Of a stretch of DNA of 64,000 nt, positions 8,219 to 17,702 are shown piece after piece. A program made the translations under genes and the position numbers. The notes beneath the pieces were generated by a model. That model did not search any database. It was not told where the DNA came from and saw nothing but the letters and a program-made list of their open reading frames with translations. Source of the DNA: JAXGXJ01 sp963816155 (GTDB lineage Bacteria > Actinomycetota > Thermoleophilia > RBG-16-64-13); assembly GCA_963816155.1 (NCBI GenBank), contig CAWFJE010000005.1:1-64000 (forward strand). The letters are read 5' to 3'. The first letter of the stretch is position 1; the number at the start of each line of letters is the position of its first letter.

Positions 8219-9994
8219 ATGTCAGGAGTGAAGCGTCCAGCTACGAGGTTGTTCGGAGTGCTCGCCGCGCTGGTGGTGCTGGCGACCTTCATCGTGATCG
8301 CCACGCTGGTGCCGCCGGCCGCGGCGACGCCGGCCGGGCTAGACGTCGGCGCGTGGCACCAGTCCTTGTTACCGGCCGAGGGCCCCACGACCGTTCACGC
8401 CGTGCAGGGGGGCCGCGTCGTCTTCAGCGAGTACAAGTCGAGCGCGGAAAGCAGCGACTTCGAGATCTATGACGTCGCCGCCGGCACAACGACGGTGCTC
8501 TTCGAAGACGGGCCCGTGGTGACCGATGCCTGGTTGAACGGCGATCACCTTCTCTACGCTCTGTACGAAAGGTCGGGAAACAGCCGCATCACCCGGGTCT
8601 ATCTACGCGACTTGGCGACGGGGCAGGTCGGTCGCCTAAGTGGCGAGAATTGGCAGGCCCATGCCGTCGCACTCACGGGCGCGGGCGCCGTCTGGGAGCA
8701 GTACTACTGGACGGAGACCGGCGTCGGGCCCGAACGGCAGTTGGTGTACTACCCCTTCTCGACCGGCCTGCCTACCGTACTCGACCGGGGTGACGGCTCT
8801 CAAGGCTTCAGCCACTTCGAAGCGGCCAACGACCAGTACATCCTGTGGTTCCGGGTGCCGGCGACCGGCCCGGACGGCGCTCCCGCGCTTCCGCTCCACC
8901 GTCCCTTCGTCGCCTACTCCGTTTCCAGCGACGAGAAGACCGAGATCCCCGCGTCCGACCTCGATGCGCTCTACCGGACCCTGGACGGCGGCACCCTCTA
9001 CTACACCGCCCGGGCCGGAGAGAGCTACGAACTCCACACCTGGGACCTCGCCACCGGGTTCGACGCTCGCATCGTCGACTGGTCGGCGCCCATCCAGAAC
9101 GTGACCGCCGAGGGCGAGTGGGTGGCGTGGGCGTACTGGGACCAGGGCGCCCACATCGTGGCCTATAGCCAGGGCACGGGCGCGCAGTTCCTCATCCACA
9201 GCGCCGGTCAGGTGGGCGGTTTGGATCTCACGGACGGGCTTCTCACTTGGAAGGCTGAGCCCGCCTACGCCACAGAATCCGGTGGGCGCCAGCTCTTCGC
9301 CGCCGATCTTGCCGCCCAGGCCGTGTCTCGACTCACCGACGCGCAGTCGTTCGCGCGCTCCTGGGCCACGGACGGCGACCTCATCGCCTGCGCCACCGCC
9401 GGCCTGGGGGACTACCGGGTGGAGTTATACCAGTCCAGGGACTCTGACGATGAGCACTACTTCGCCGACGTCCCGCCCAGCAACATGTACTGGACGGCCA
9501 TCATCGGGCTCAAGCGGTTGGGTGCCGCCACCGGCTACCCACCAGAAGCCGGCGTGGTGGCCTTCCGGCCCGATTCGTCTTTCACAAGAGGTCACTTCGC
9601 CAAGCTCCTGGTCGAGGCCCTCGACCTACCACGCCACGGCGACTACGTGCAGACGCTCGCCCACCTGGGCATCCTCCGCGGCACGACCCCGGGACGGCTC
9701 TCACCCTATGACCCGCTGACCCGGGCTCAACTGGCGACGCTCATCGTCCGGGCGACCGACACGCTCGACATCGAGTTGCTGCACCTCTGGGATCGCGACG
9801 CCGTCCAGTCGCCCATGGCCCAGTTCGATCCCACCCACGGACCTAACGTGGCCGTGGCGCAATTCGCCGGGCTGTGGAACGGGGTCGCGAGCTACAAGTT
9901 CGGGTGGGATCCCTGGGCGCCGGCCTCCCGGGGGGAGGCGGCTCAAGTGGTGTGGAATCTCGTGACGGCCAGAGGAGCGGAGGTGGGACGATGA
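8219..9994 (+). CDS. Secreted beta-propeller protein with SLH anchor
   Basis: 591 residues. The ATG at 8219 is chosen for the GGAGGGG six bases upstream; the frame extends 16 codons further up without a ribosome site. A signal peptide (LFGVLAALVVLATFIVIATL ending AAATPA) is followed by a repeated-strand region (about 35-400). Its units resemble SSDFEIYDVAAGTTTVL and RVYLRDLATGQVGRL, i.e. TolB/WD40-like propeller blades (xLYDLATGxxxxL). SLH motifs occupy about 413-591 (YFADVPPSNMYWTAIIGLKR, FRPDSSFTRGHFAKLL, RGEAAQVVWNLV). It should be held on the cell surface through the SLH part. It overlaps the next gene by ATGA, so the two are translationally coupled. Confidence 0.85.
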   Translation: MSGVKRPATRLFGVLAALVVLATFIVIATLVPPAAATPAGLDVGAWHQSLLPAEGPTTVHAVQGGRVVFSEYKSSAESSDFEIYDVAAGTTTVLFEDGPVVTDAWLNGDHLLYALYERSGNSRITRVYLRDLATGQVGRLSGENWQAHAVALTGAGAVWEQYYWTETGVGPERQLVYYPFSTGLPTVLDRGDGSQGFSHFEAANDQYILWFRVPATGPDGAPALPLHRPFVAYSVSSDEKTEIPASDLDALYRTLDGGTLYYTARAGESYELHTWDLATGFDARIVDWSAPIQNVTAEGEWVAWAYWDQGAHIVAYSQGTGAQFLIHSAGQVGGLDLTDGLLTWKAEPAYATESGGRQLFAADLAAQAVSRLTDAQSFARSWATDGDLIACATAGLGDYRVELYQSRDSDDEHYFADVPPSNMYWTAIIGLKRLGAATGYPPEAGVVAFRPDSSFTRGHFAKLLVEALDLPRHGDYVQTLAHLGILRGTTPGRLSPYDPLTRAQLATLIVRATDTLDIELLHLWDRDAVQSPMAQFDPTHGPNVAVAQFAGLWNGVASYKFGWDPWAPASRGEAAQVVWNLVTARGAEVGR

Positions 9995-11856
9995 AACAAG
10001 GCGCGATGACGCGACGCATGCGAGCGCTGCTGCTTACGGGTGCGGTGGCGGTGCTAACGACCCTGGGATTCGCCGCCCCGGCGTCGGCCGAGATCGACGT
10101 GGCCGGGTGGGAGTTCAAGGAGGTCACGTCGCAGAATGTCCACCTCGGCTTCAACATGGCCTTCGACTCGGTGCACGTCGTCTTGCCGAAGCTGAGCGGC
10201 CCCGATGGGCCCTGGGACCTCTTCCTCCTGGATCTCGCCACCGGTGCGGAGACGCGTATCACCGACAGCCCAGAGGGCGAATACGGCCTAGCCCTGGACG
10301 GCTCGCACCTGGTCTGGGTCTCGCGACTGGAAGGCGATGCCGAGTCCGGTGTCCTCCGGCTGCGTGATCTCGACACCGGAGCGGAAACGACCATCGCCCA
10401 GGGCATGATCATGTGGGAAGACCGTGTGCAGATCGTGGGTGACCACGTGGCTTGGACGCAGCTGGAGCGGGTGCCGGGAGGCGACGCCCTGCAGCGCGGA
10501 CTCTACCTCTACACCATCTCGACCGGCACAACCCTGCGCGTCGGCGACGGGCCCGCGAACGTGAGCAGCGGGTCGGGGGGCAACACGGCCTTCGACCTGA
10601 GCGGCACGCACCTGGCGTTTATCAAGGCGGGGCTGGTCTCGACGCATCCTGAGATGTGGCTCTACGATATCCCCGCGGCCACTGAGAAGCCGCTGGGCGT
10701 GATCGCCGAAGGGCTCGCGCATGTGAGTCTGGGGGCCGACTTGGTGACCTGGGCGGCTCCCGCCGGCAGCGGCCCGGCCCCGTTCTACGCGCCCTCCGAC
10801 ATCCTCCTCTACCGCATCTCGACCGGCGTCACAGAGAAGATCGCCACCATCAAGACGCCCGAACCCTATCCCAAGACCGACGGCAGATTCGTCGTTGGTG
10901 ACGACTATCCGGGCGACTCCACCCAGAGCACGCGTGTCATCTGGGGCTATGACGCCGATACGGACAAGCACATCGACGTGAGTGCGAACAAGTTCCTCAA
11001 CTTCACGCCCGAGATCTCCGACGGCCTGGTGGTGTGGGAGCGCGGCGGCGAACTCGATTCTGAGATCATGGCTCACGATCTCTTGACCGGGCAGACCACC
11101 CAGCTCTCGTCTAACCGAACGTGGATGGACCAGCTCGCGTTGGTCAGTGACCGCACCGTCGTCTGGTGGAAGAGCTGGTTCTCGAACGAGGTCGGGGTTC
11201 CGGAGCCCGCGGACAGGTTCATGGTGGCCACCGCGCCTGCGGCCTTCATCGGCCCCTTCGCCGACGTGCCGGGCCAGCATCGCTTCCGCACGGCTATCCT
11301 GGGCATGGACGAGCTGGGCATCGCCACCGGGTACCCGCTCCCGGGGATCACCGGCGGACACGTGCCGGACGGGAAGGATCGGGTGTTCCGGCCGGATGAG
11401 CCGCTCCTGCGGGCGCAGCTCGCCAAGATGATCTGCGAGGCGTTCGACGTCCCGGTGACCGAGACCATGACCTCCGTCTTCACCGACCTGGGAGCGGACG
11501 ACCCTGCCAACCTCTATCCCCACGAGTACGTGGCCGCTCTCACCGCCGCGAGCGTGATCAAGGGCAAGACCGCGACCCGCTTCGATCCCTACGCGCCGGT
11601 GACGCGGGCCCAAGCCGTCAGCCTGCTCGTACGCGCCCTGGATGCCTTCGAGCCCGGGCTGCTCAAGAACATCGCCGGGCAGGCGCCGGGCGCCTACTAC
11701 TGGGGTCCCCCCCATGCCGACAACCTCTGTAAGGCCTACGCCAACGACCTCCTGTCGAGCACCATCGGCTGGCTGCAGCGCTGGGATGCCCGATCGACCT
11801 GCACTCGCGGAGAGGCCGCGCAGATGCTGTGGAACGCGCTCGAACTCATGGATTAG
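9991..11856 (+). CDS. Secreted beta-propeller protein with SLH anchor (paralogue)
   Basis: 621 residues; the start overlaps the stop of the preceding gene (ATGA, 9991-9994) and is preceded by GGAGGTGGGACG. The signal peptide contains ALLLTGAVAVLTTLGFAAPA followed by SAE. Propeller-type blades (PWDLFLLDLATGAETRI, SGVLRLRDLDTGAETTI, TDKHIDVSANKF) fill about 35-415. SLH motifs fill about 423-621 (FADVPGQHRFRTAILGMDEL, FRPDEPLLRAQLAKMI, RGEAAQMLWNAL). The architecture equals that of the gene before and of the first part of the gene after, indicating local duplication. Function beyond surface location is unknown; ligand or substrate binding by the propeller is a guess. Confidence 0.85.
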   Translation: MKQGAMTRRMRALLLTGAVAVLTTLGFAAPASAEIDVAGWEFKEVTSQNVHLGFNMAFDSVHVVLPKLSGPDGPWDLFLLDLATGAETRITDSPEGEYGLALDGSHLVWVSRLEGDAESGVLRLRDLDTGAETTIAQGMIMWEDRVQIVGDHVAWTQLERVPGGDALQRGLYLYTISTGTTLRVGDGPANVSSGSGGNTAFDLSGTHLAFIKAGLVSTHPEMWLYDIPAATEKPLGVIAEGLAHVSLGADLVTWAAPAGSGPAPFYAPSDILLYRISTGVTEKIATIKTPEPYPKTDGRFVVGDDYPGDSTQSTRVIWGYDADTDKHIDVSANKFLNFTPEISDGLVVWERGGELDSEIMAHDLLTGQTTQLSSNRTWMDQLALVSDRTVVWWKSWFSNEVGVPEPADRFMVATAPAAFIGPFADVPGQHRFRTAILGMDELGIATGYPLPGITGGHVPDGKDRVFRPDEPLLRAQLAKMICEAFDVPVTETMTSVFTDLGADDPANLYPHEYVAALTAASVIKGKTATRFDPYAPVTRAQAVSLLVRALDAFEPGLLKNIAGQAPGAYYWGPPHADNLCKAYANDLLSSTIGWLQRWDARSTCTRGEAAQMLWNALELMD

Positions 11857-11997
11857 GGAGCTACCGGCGGCGGGATCCAGAGTTCGCAGGAGGGGAGAAC
11901 AGAGGTGAAAGACCGGGGCAGGAGGCGCCGCGAGAGAACTGAGAGAGGGCTGCGCACGTCCCACGGGCAGGCGCACCCACTTTCCAAGGAGGACGCG

Positions 11998-14900
11998 ATG
12001 TCGGGAGCACTCTCCAGCCAGCGATTGAGGCCCGTGCTTCTGGTAGTCGCAAGCCTTCTCGCGGTCGCCGCCATCATTCTCCTGTCCGGCTGCGGCGCGT
12101 CATCCACCCTGACGACTCCTATCACGTCATCCCCATCCTCCGCATCGTCGTCAACAACAGGCGTGGTACCTGCAACAGCCGAGCCCGTGATGACCACCTC
12201 TCCCTGGGCTGTCTCGTGGCCCTCCGAAGAAGCCTCTGAAGCGGCGGAGTCAGCCATATCAGCTTGGCCGACAGGCATCGAGGTCCTCGTGCTCAGTACC
12301 GGGTATGAACTCTACGTGGTGGACCACGACGGCGTGAGGTGGACCCAGGAGATGCAGACGCGACCCCAGAATACGGCGCCGACATCGTCCGCGCCGTTCG
12401 ACGGTGTGGCCGTCAGCAACAACCAGCAGTTCGTCGCCTACGTCGATCATGCCAAGGAGGTCGTCGTCCGCTCGATCCGTGACGGCGCCGAGGTAAGCCG
12501 CGTCTCTTATCAGGCTGAAGGTGAGACCCAACTCCGCTGCCTGTCCTCGGACGGGAACCTGGCCGTCCTCGCCTCAGTCCCTCCGGATCTGCCCAAGGGG
12601 ACGACCGGCGACCGGCTGCCCTGGAGGGTCGCGCTGCTGGATATGCGAAGCGGTGAGGCGACGATCGAGCAGCCGCTCGAGGATATCGTTAAGGAGCGGA
12701 CTGCAGGGGATCCCAAGACCCAGTTCACGCTGTATTCGCTTGACTTTCTGTCAGAAGACACACTCGTCGTCGGCTACGTCGGCTGGGAGGGAGGAACGTA
12801 TGCCTACGACATCCACAGTGACGCCCTTGAGCCCGTCCCCGGTGTGAACATGGTCTCTGCCGTCAGCGACAGCGGCATCGTCTACGGATGGAGTTCTGAC
12901 CCCCAAGGCCCTCGCCCGGTGGTGTGGAATGGCTCGGCCACCCAGGCCCTCGAACTCGATGTCGACTCGGCCTACGCCCTGGGGGGAGCCTTCAACCAGG
13001 CAGGGGATGCTCTCGCCATCCAGGTGATGTCCTCCACCCATCAGACCCGTGGCTGGCAGGTGTTTCGCCTGAGCCAGGAACGATGGGAACGCTCAGGCCC
13101 AGTCGCAGAGAACTCGTGGATGAAGGCGGCTCCACGCGCACTGAGCGTCGACGGCACTCTCGCCTTCACTGCTCTAGAGGGCGGCCTTCAATGGGAAAAC
13201 GGTCAGAACGCGGCCCTTCTCTCCCACGACTTCCAAACGGGCGCGTGGCAGGAGTGGCTGGGGCCGGACGACCTCCTCGTCGACTTCGGCCAGTTTCCCT
13301 TCGTGGCGATTATCCCCACAGCAGCGCCGGCGGCCTACGTCCCCGATCCGCCGCCCGGATGGTCCATCAGCCTGCTCGGCGAGGCCCGGCCGGCTGACTT
13401 CCGGGCCGAAGACGGCGTCCTCGCCCTGCCGAGGGGTCTCATCGACGAGCGCGGCTGGGAACAGCACTACGATGTCTACAGGCTCACCGATCCCTCCGCC
13501 GCCGGGCCCGGGGCCACGGTGCTGCGTGACTACATCAAGGGCCAGCTCCGCGACCTCGACTCCGGGGTCACGCTCTACGCGAAGGCGCGGCCCGGGACCT
13601 CTCCCGACAACCCCCTCTTCGACCTCTACGCGGGCGATCTCGGGAGCGGTCGGGTGACCAAGCTCCCCGTGGAGCCGGGGACGACGGCGGCCGGCTGTGC
13701 CGTGTCGGGCTCGATCGCGGTCTGGAGCCAGTGGGGTTTCCAGCACCAGCCGGAGGTACTCGGTTACGACCTCGGGCTAGGGGCGGAGTTCCTCATCAGC
13801 CACAACCTCGACGCCAACGGCAGCCCGGCCATCGACGGCACCGACGTGGTCTACGATTCCTGGAACGGAGAGCAACATCGCCTTCTTCACTACGATCTTC
13901 GCACCAGGGAGACGCGCGAGCTGGCGGTGGGCATTCCGGGAAGCAGCGCCGTAGAGGCGCAGGTGGATTCAGGGCGCGCCCTCTGGACCGAACGTCGCCG
14001 GCCGGGGCCACAGCAACAGCAGTATGAGGAGGGCCTGTATCTGGCCAATCTGCGCACGGGCACGAAGGAGCGCATTGCCTCCAGCACAGGCATCCTGCGG
14101 GCCGAGTTGGACCGGGACCTCGTCGTCTTTGGCCGCCAGGAGAACGACGGCACGTTTGCCATCGAACTGCGCGACCTGGCGCACGGGGCGACCAAAGTCC
14201 TCACGGGACCCGACGCCCTGCCCGGCACCTTCTCGGTTGATGACGGCTCGGTCGTGTGGCAGGACGTCACCCGCACACCTGATGGGCAGAGCCTCGATTC
14301 CCGTCTCAAGCTCTACGATCACGCTACCGGCCAAGTGACCGAACTCGCGGCCGGCGGGGTCCTCATGCAGCCGGTGACGGACGGCGGCCGGGTCGTCTTC
14401 TGGGAATGGGACGGTCCTGAGCACTCCCGCCTGTGGCTGGTCGAGAGGGACACCGCCATCGCCCCCGACTTCTACCTGGACGTGCCCGCCGGCCACCCCT
14501 ACCGCGACGCCATCATGGACTTCACCGACCGTGGCTTCGTCTCGGGCTATCTCAACGGCATCTTCCGGACGTTCCACCCCGGATATCCGTTGCTCCGGGC
14601 CCAGATGGGCAAGATCTTGTCCACGTCCCTGGGGCTCTCGGTCTATGAGGAGATGAGTCTGGCGCCCTTCGGGGACCTGGGAGCGGACGATCCGGGGGAC
14701 CTCTATCCGCACGAGTATGCCGCCGCCGTCTACGGGGCCGGGCTGATGCAGGGCTACACGAACGGCGACTTCGGGCCCTGGGACCGACTTACCCGCGCGC
14801 AGATGGTGACCATTGTGGTGCGGGCGCTGCAAACACGCGCACCGCTGACGATCGCCGACCCGCCCGCCGACTACCGGGGAAGCGTGACCGGCGCCCCGGC

Positions 14901-16056
14901 CGTGCACGCTGAGAACCTACGCCTGGCGGAGTACAACGCACTCCTGGACGAGATCGACGGCTTCGGCCCAGCCTGGGACCCGAACGACTACGCCCGGCGG
15001 GGCGAGGTGATCCAGTTGCTGGCAGACGCTCTTGCGGCACCGACGAAGCGGGTACGGGCGTGTGCCCGGCGTGCGCGGCTTGGAGGCGGTGCCCGCCGGT
15101 TACGCGCTGCTGGTCGAGGGCGAGGCGCGCGAGCACCTGACGACGGCCCGGGTGACCTCGCTCGTCGTCCCCGAACGGGGGTCTTCCAGATAGAGATGCC
15201 GGACACCCATAATCCCACCTCGCAAATGCTCCTGACCGTGCGCACGCCCGAGGCCCAGGCGGGCTATCGCGGGCAGGCCGTCTTGCAGGGCGCGCCGCGG
15301 CCGCTGGAGATGGGCTTTCTCGATTCCCCTCTCACCTACCCCGGACAGGGGTGGCGGGTAGCCGAGCTGACCCGCTCCGGCGACCACCTCTCGGCGCGGT
15401 TGGAAGCCGGCACTCCACCCGCCATCATCGAGCGGCGGGTGGAGGCCGACGTGGATCCGCAGACAGGGCTCATAGTAGCCGAGGAGCAACGGGACCAGCA
15501 TGGTACCTGGTCCCTTACTCGGCGGCTGGTGCCGCTGTCATCGCTCCAGGTCCCAAGCCTTGACGACGTCGCGACCTTCGCCCGCGCGGACTGGCGACAA
15601 ACGGTAGCAGCGGCAGACGCCCTCAACTACCAGGTCTACGGAATCGACGTTCCCGAATTGCAGCTTCACATGCTCCAGTTCGCCGACGAGCGGGTATGGC
15701 TCGATTACAGTACGGTCGCCGAGCCGGGCCACCTCGCTCTCAAGACCTGGCAGGAGCAGATCGGACCCAGTGGGCCGCCCTCCGGTGACCTGGGCGGATC
15801 TTGGACCAAGCAGACGCCGGAAGCCGGCGAGGCGCGCTACGCCCGCACCTTCGTCATCGGCGACCGGGCCGTCTCGATGTGGGTCTTCACTTGGATGGTA
15901 GACAAGTATCCCGGCATCCTGGGCAGGATCGCGGCCGGACTCGAGCCTCTTGCCCAGACTCAGCAAGCGACGGATCCCCAGCCACCGACGATCATATTCA
16001 CCGAGCCCATGCCGCTCCCTAGCGGAGCCGACTTCGGCGGGCTCATTGCCCGGTAG
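11998..16056 (+). CDS. Giant propeller-SLH lipoprotein with extra C-terminal domain; internal compensated frameshift
   Basis: 1352 residues from ATG 11998 (AAGGAGG upstream). The lipobox is ILLSGCG after a hydrophobic stretch. Residues about 75-820 contain two runs of propeller blades (for example LFDLYAGDLGSGRVTKL, FAIELRDLAHGATKVL). SLH motifs lie at about 824-1010 (FYLDVPAGHPYRDAIMDF, FHPGYPLLRAQMGKIL, RRGEVIQLLADAL). A C-terminal domain (about 1060-1352) has no recognised family; it has strands like LHMLQFADERVWLDY. Residues about 1018-1060 read as Arg/Ala-rich nonsense (VRACARRARLGGGARRLRAA), while the +1 frame over 15062-15180 reads sensibly (LEAVPAGYALLVEGEAREHL). Two indels that cancel therefore seem to flank this stretch. 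Confidence 0.8.
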   Translation: MSGALSSQRLRPVLLVVASLLAVAAIILLSGCGASSTLTTPITSSPSSASSSTTGVVPATAEPVMTTSPWAVSWPSEEASEAAESAISAWPTGIEVLVLSTGYELYVVDHDGVRWTQEMQTRPQNTAPTSSAPFDGVAVSNNQQFVAYVDHAKEVVVRSIRDGAEVSRVSYQAEGETQLRCLSSDGNLAVLASVPPDLPKGTTGDRLPWRVALLDMRSGEATIEQPLEDIVKERTAGDPKTQFTLYSLDFLSEDTLVVGYVGWEGGTYAYDIHSDALEPVPGVNMVSAVSDSGIVYGWSSDPQGPRPVVWNGSATQALELDVDSAYALGGAFNQAGDALAIQVMSSTHQTRGWQVFRLSQERWERSGPVAENSWMKAAPRALSVDGTLAFTALEGGLQWENGQNAALLSHDFQTGAWQEWLGPDDLLVDFGQFPFVAIIPTAAPAAYVPDPPPGWSISLLGEARPADFRAEDGVLALPRGLIDERGWEQHYDVYRLTDPSAAGPGATVLRDYIKGQLRDLDSGVTLYAKARPGTSPDNPLFDLYAGDLGSGRVTKLPVEPGTTAAGCAVSGSIAVWSQWGFQHQPEVLGYDLGLGAEFLISHNLDANGSPAIDGTDVVYDSWNGEQHRLLHYDLRTRETRELAVGIPGSSAVEAQVDSGRALWTERRRPGPQQQQYEEGLYLANLRTGTKERIASSTGILRAELDRDLVVFGRQENDGTFAIELRDLAHGATKVLTGPDALPGTFSVDDGSVVWQDVTRTPDGQSLDSRLKLYDHATGQVTELAAGGVLMQPVTDGGRVVFWEWDGPEHSRLWLVERDTAIAPDFYLDVPAGHPYRDAIMDFTDRGFVSGYLNGIFRTFHPGYPLLRAQMGKILSTSLGLSVYEEMSLAPFGDLGADDPGDLYPHEYAAAVYGAGLMQGYTNGDFGPWDRLTRAQMVTIVVRALQTRAPLTIADPPADYRGSVTGAPAVHAENLRLAEYNALLDEIDGFGPAWDPNDYARRGEVIQLLADALAAPTKRVRACARRARLGGGARRLRAAGRGRGARAPDDGPGDLARRPRTGVFQIEMPDTHNPTSQMLLTVRTPEAQAGYRGQAVLQGAPRPLEMGFLDSPLTYPGQGWRVAELTRSGDHLSARLEAGTPPAIIERRVEADVDPQTGLIVAEEQRDQHGTWSLTRRLVPLSSLQVPSLDDVATFARADWRQTVAAADALNYQVYGIDVPELQLHMLQFADERVWLDYSTVAEPGHLALKTWQEQIGPSGPPSGDLGGSWTKQTPEAGEARYARTFVIGDRAVSMWVFTWMVDKYPGILGRIAAGLEPLAQTQQATDPQPPTIIFTEPMPLPSGADFGGLIAR

Positions 16057-16094
16057 CCACTCATGAGGCGAGACCTGAGGAGCTTCAGCGTGGG

Positions 16095-16592
16095 ATGGTT
16101 TGCATGATGATGGACGTGACCCACAGAGTGAGACTGCTAACGTGCTTCGCCCTGCTGCTGATGGTCCTCCTCGTCGTCTCCGGCTGCAGTGCCGCTCCCC
16201 CTGACATCGTCGAAGCAGACATCGTCGGCTTCGCGCTAGAAGGCATCTGGTCGGAGACGATAGGCCGCGAAGGGTTGCCGGAGCCCGATCGACCTCTTGA
16301 CCGGTTGGTCGCCGCATATAACGCCGCGGATGGGGCGAGATGGCGGGTGGATACAACTCCCTCTCTTTTTGTCTCGATCGACCTCATCGGTGGCATGCGT
16401 CTGTCGCTGCAGTTCTCGAGCCAGTATCCCGAGGATGGCGTGTTAGTTCTGGCCTGGGATGGTGAATCCGACGAAGCGACTGAGCACCACATTGACTCCC
16501 CTGATCTCTTGCCCGCAGTGTGGGAACTGCTGAGCGACGAACAACGCCAATCACTCAAGGCCTCAGAGCAGAGGCCATGGCTGCCTGAGTGA
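16095..16592 (+). CDS. Small lipoprotein
   Basis: 165 residues; the start region has three clustered ATG codons (16095, 16104-16110) and only a weak ribosome site, so the exact start is open. A short basic N-terminus leads into LLTCFALLLMVLLVVSGCSA, a clear lipobox. The mature part (about 120 residues) is acidic and contains VDTTPSLFVSIDLIGGMRLS and a C-terminal LLSDEQRQSLKASEQR. I recognise no family. It follows the giant surface lipoprotein by 39 bp and is probably co-transcribed. Confidence 0.7.
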   Translation: MVCMMMDVTHRVRLLTCFALLLMVLLVVSGCSAAPPDIVEADIVGFALEGIWSETIGREGLPEPDRPLDRLVAAYNAADGARWRVDTTPSLFVSIDLIGGMRLSLQFSSQYPEDGVLVLAWDGESDEATEHHIDSPDLLPAVWELLSDEQRQSLKASEQRPWLPE

Positions 16593-16633
16593 TCAGAGCT
16601 GGGATGCAGTCGGTCGCGCGGAAGTGAGGGGAG

Positions 16634-16829
16634 ATGCAGATGACAGAACAGCTAGCCCGTACTGAGGCCGAGGTCGACAGTCTGCGCCCGGAGATGTGGC
16701 CCCGCTGTTGAGGCTCTGAAGACGCTCATGGTGCGAAGGGAGCTTGATCCCGACGAGATCCTCCACTTCGCGCGGGTCTGCAGAGTGGAGAACGTCATGA
16801 AGCCGTATCTCCAGGCGCTCACATCTTAG
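16634..16829 (+). pseudogene. Small frameshifted ORF, unrecognised
   Basis: ATG 16634 (gaagtgaggggag upstream) opens a reading frame MQMTEQLARTEAEVDSLRPE that stops at TGA 16709. The +1 frame then continues without interruption as VEALKTLMVRRELDPDEILH, ending at TAG 16827. Together they would give one protein of about 65 residues, so a one-base change near 16700 has probably broken the gene. It converges on the AbiEii-like gene and overlaps its stop by a few bases. Function unknown. Confidence 0.4.
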
Positions 16830-17596
16830 GTGGTTGGCGGCGAGAACGCGCTACTGAACTCGTGCCAGATGAGAAGGGCCTCGTCCCTCAGCGCTGCTGC
16901 CCCGGGACTCCGCGGTGCCGCACCAACGAAGCGCTCGTAGTCTCGCGGTCCGGCATGATTGGCGCTCGAGAAGTCACCGGCAAGGCGAGCCAAGGAATCA
17001 ACAAGCAGATCCTCTGCCGCGATGGGGCTGGCAGAAATGGCTGCTGCGGCCTCTCTCGGGCCTCCCGGCCAGTTTCGCAAGACGAAGAGGAGGTCATAGA
17101 CGTCTTTGGTATCCCGGCGGTCAAGGTAGGCGGCGGCCTTCAGCATGACAAAGGGTGCGAGTCCGGCAATCCGTATCTGCACGGTCGAGTAGGCGCCGTC
17201 AAGCAACTCAATCTCGCGCTCGACCAGCACGGCATCGCGCAAGGCGAGTTCCACTCCACGGACGCACAGTAGTTCAAGATTCCCCGAACCGGCGGGAGGG
17301 GTCACCTTGGGTCGGAAAAGGGTCCCGCTTGGCGTGGTGGCATCGTCGCCCAGCAGTTCGAGAACCACCAGGTGATCGTCTACCTCGACCGACCACTGCC
17401 AGGACGAGCCCTTGTATCTCGCCAGACCGGCTCGCTTCAGGTTCTTCTCCAGGGTCCGATACGCTCCGCCCAGCCGACCGCCGATGGCCAATCCCAGAGC
17501 CATGTCAACATCGGTGCTTCCGACGTGGGCGCCGGTGAGAGGGTCAATGACTCCGGGAAGGAGATACCGGGGGACCAGGCCGCCTACCAGGCACAC
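16826..17596 (-). CDS. AbiEii-like nucleotidyltransferase toxin, N-terminus cut off by an in-frame TGA
   Basis: 256 residues from GTG 17596. The core LVGGLVPRYL ... GSTDVDMALGLAI is the nucleotidyltransferase motif of AbiEii/COG-type toxins (GS plus two metal-binding Asp). A later KAAAYLDRRDTKDVYDLLFV segment fits the same family. Directly upstream in the same frame, 34 codons run from ATG 17701 (MTAKDVGDYGEQVTARCERV) to TGA 17597-17599. That ATG lies two bases after the stop of the AbiEi-like gene, which is the expected start. The gene is therefore probably interrupted by a nonsense mutation (CGA or TGG to TGA), and only the shorter product could be made. AbiE systems are type IV toxin-antitoxins active in phage defence. 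Confidence 0.65.
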   Translation of the reverse strand: MCLVGGLVPRYLLPGVIDPLTGAHVGSTDVDMALGLAIGGRLGGAYRTLEKNLKRAGLARYKGSSWQWSVEVDDHLVVLELLGDDATTPSGTLFRPKVTPPAGSGNLELLCVRGVELALRDAVLVEREIELLDGAYSTVQIRIAGLAPFVMLKAAAYLDRRDTKDVYDLLFVLRNWPGGPREAAAAISASPIAAEDLLVDSLARLAGDFSSANHAGPRDYERFVGAAPRSPGAAALRDEALLIWHEFSSAFSPPTT

Positions 17597-17702
17597 TCAA
17601 TCACGCCACGGGGCGCCTATCGCACGAAGGACCGTGCCGAGAACGCGCTCACACCTTGCCGTGACCTGCTCGCCATAGTCGCCCACATCTTTGGCCGTCA
17701 TG

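Noticed and set aside
10288..11976. 562-codon minus-strand ORF opposite the second propeller-SLH gene
   Set aside because: High-GC antisense shadow: no domain, no ribosome site, His/Gly/Arg/Val-rich composition, while the plus strand encodes a signal peptide, propeller and SLH motifs.
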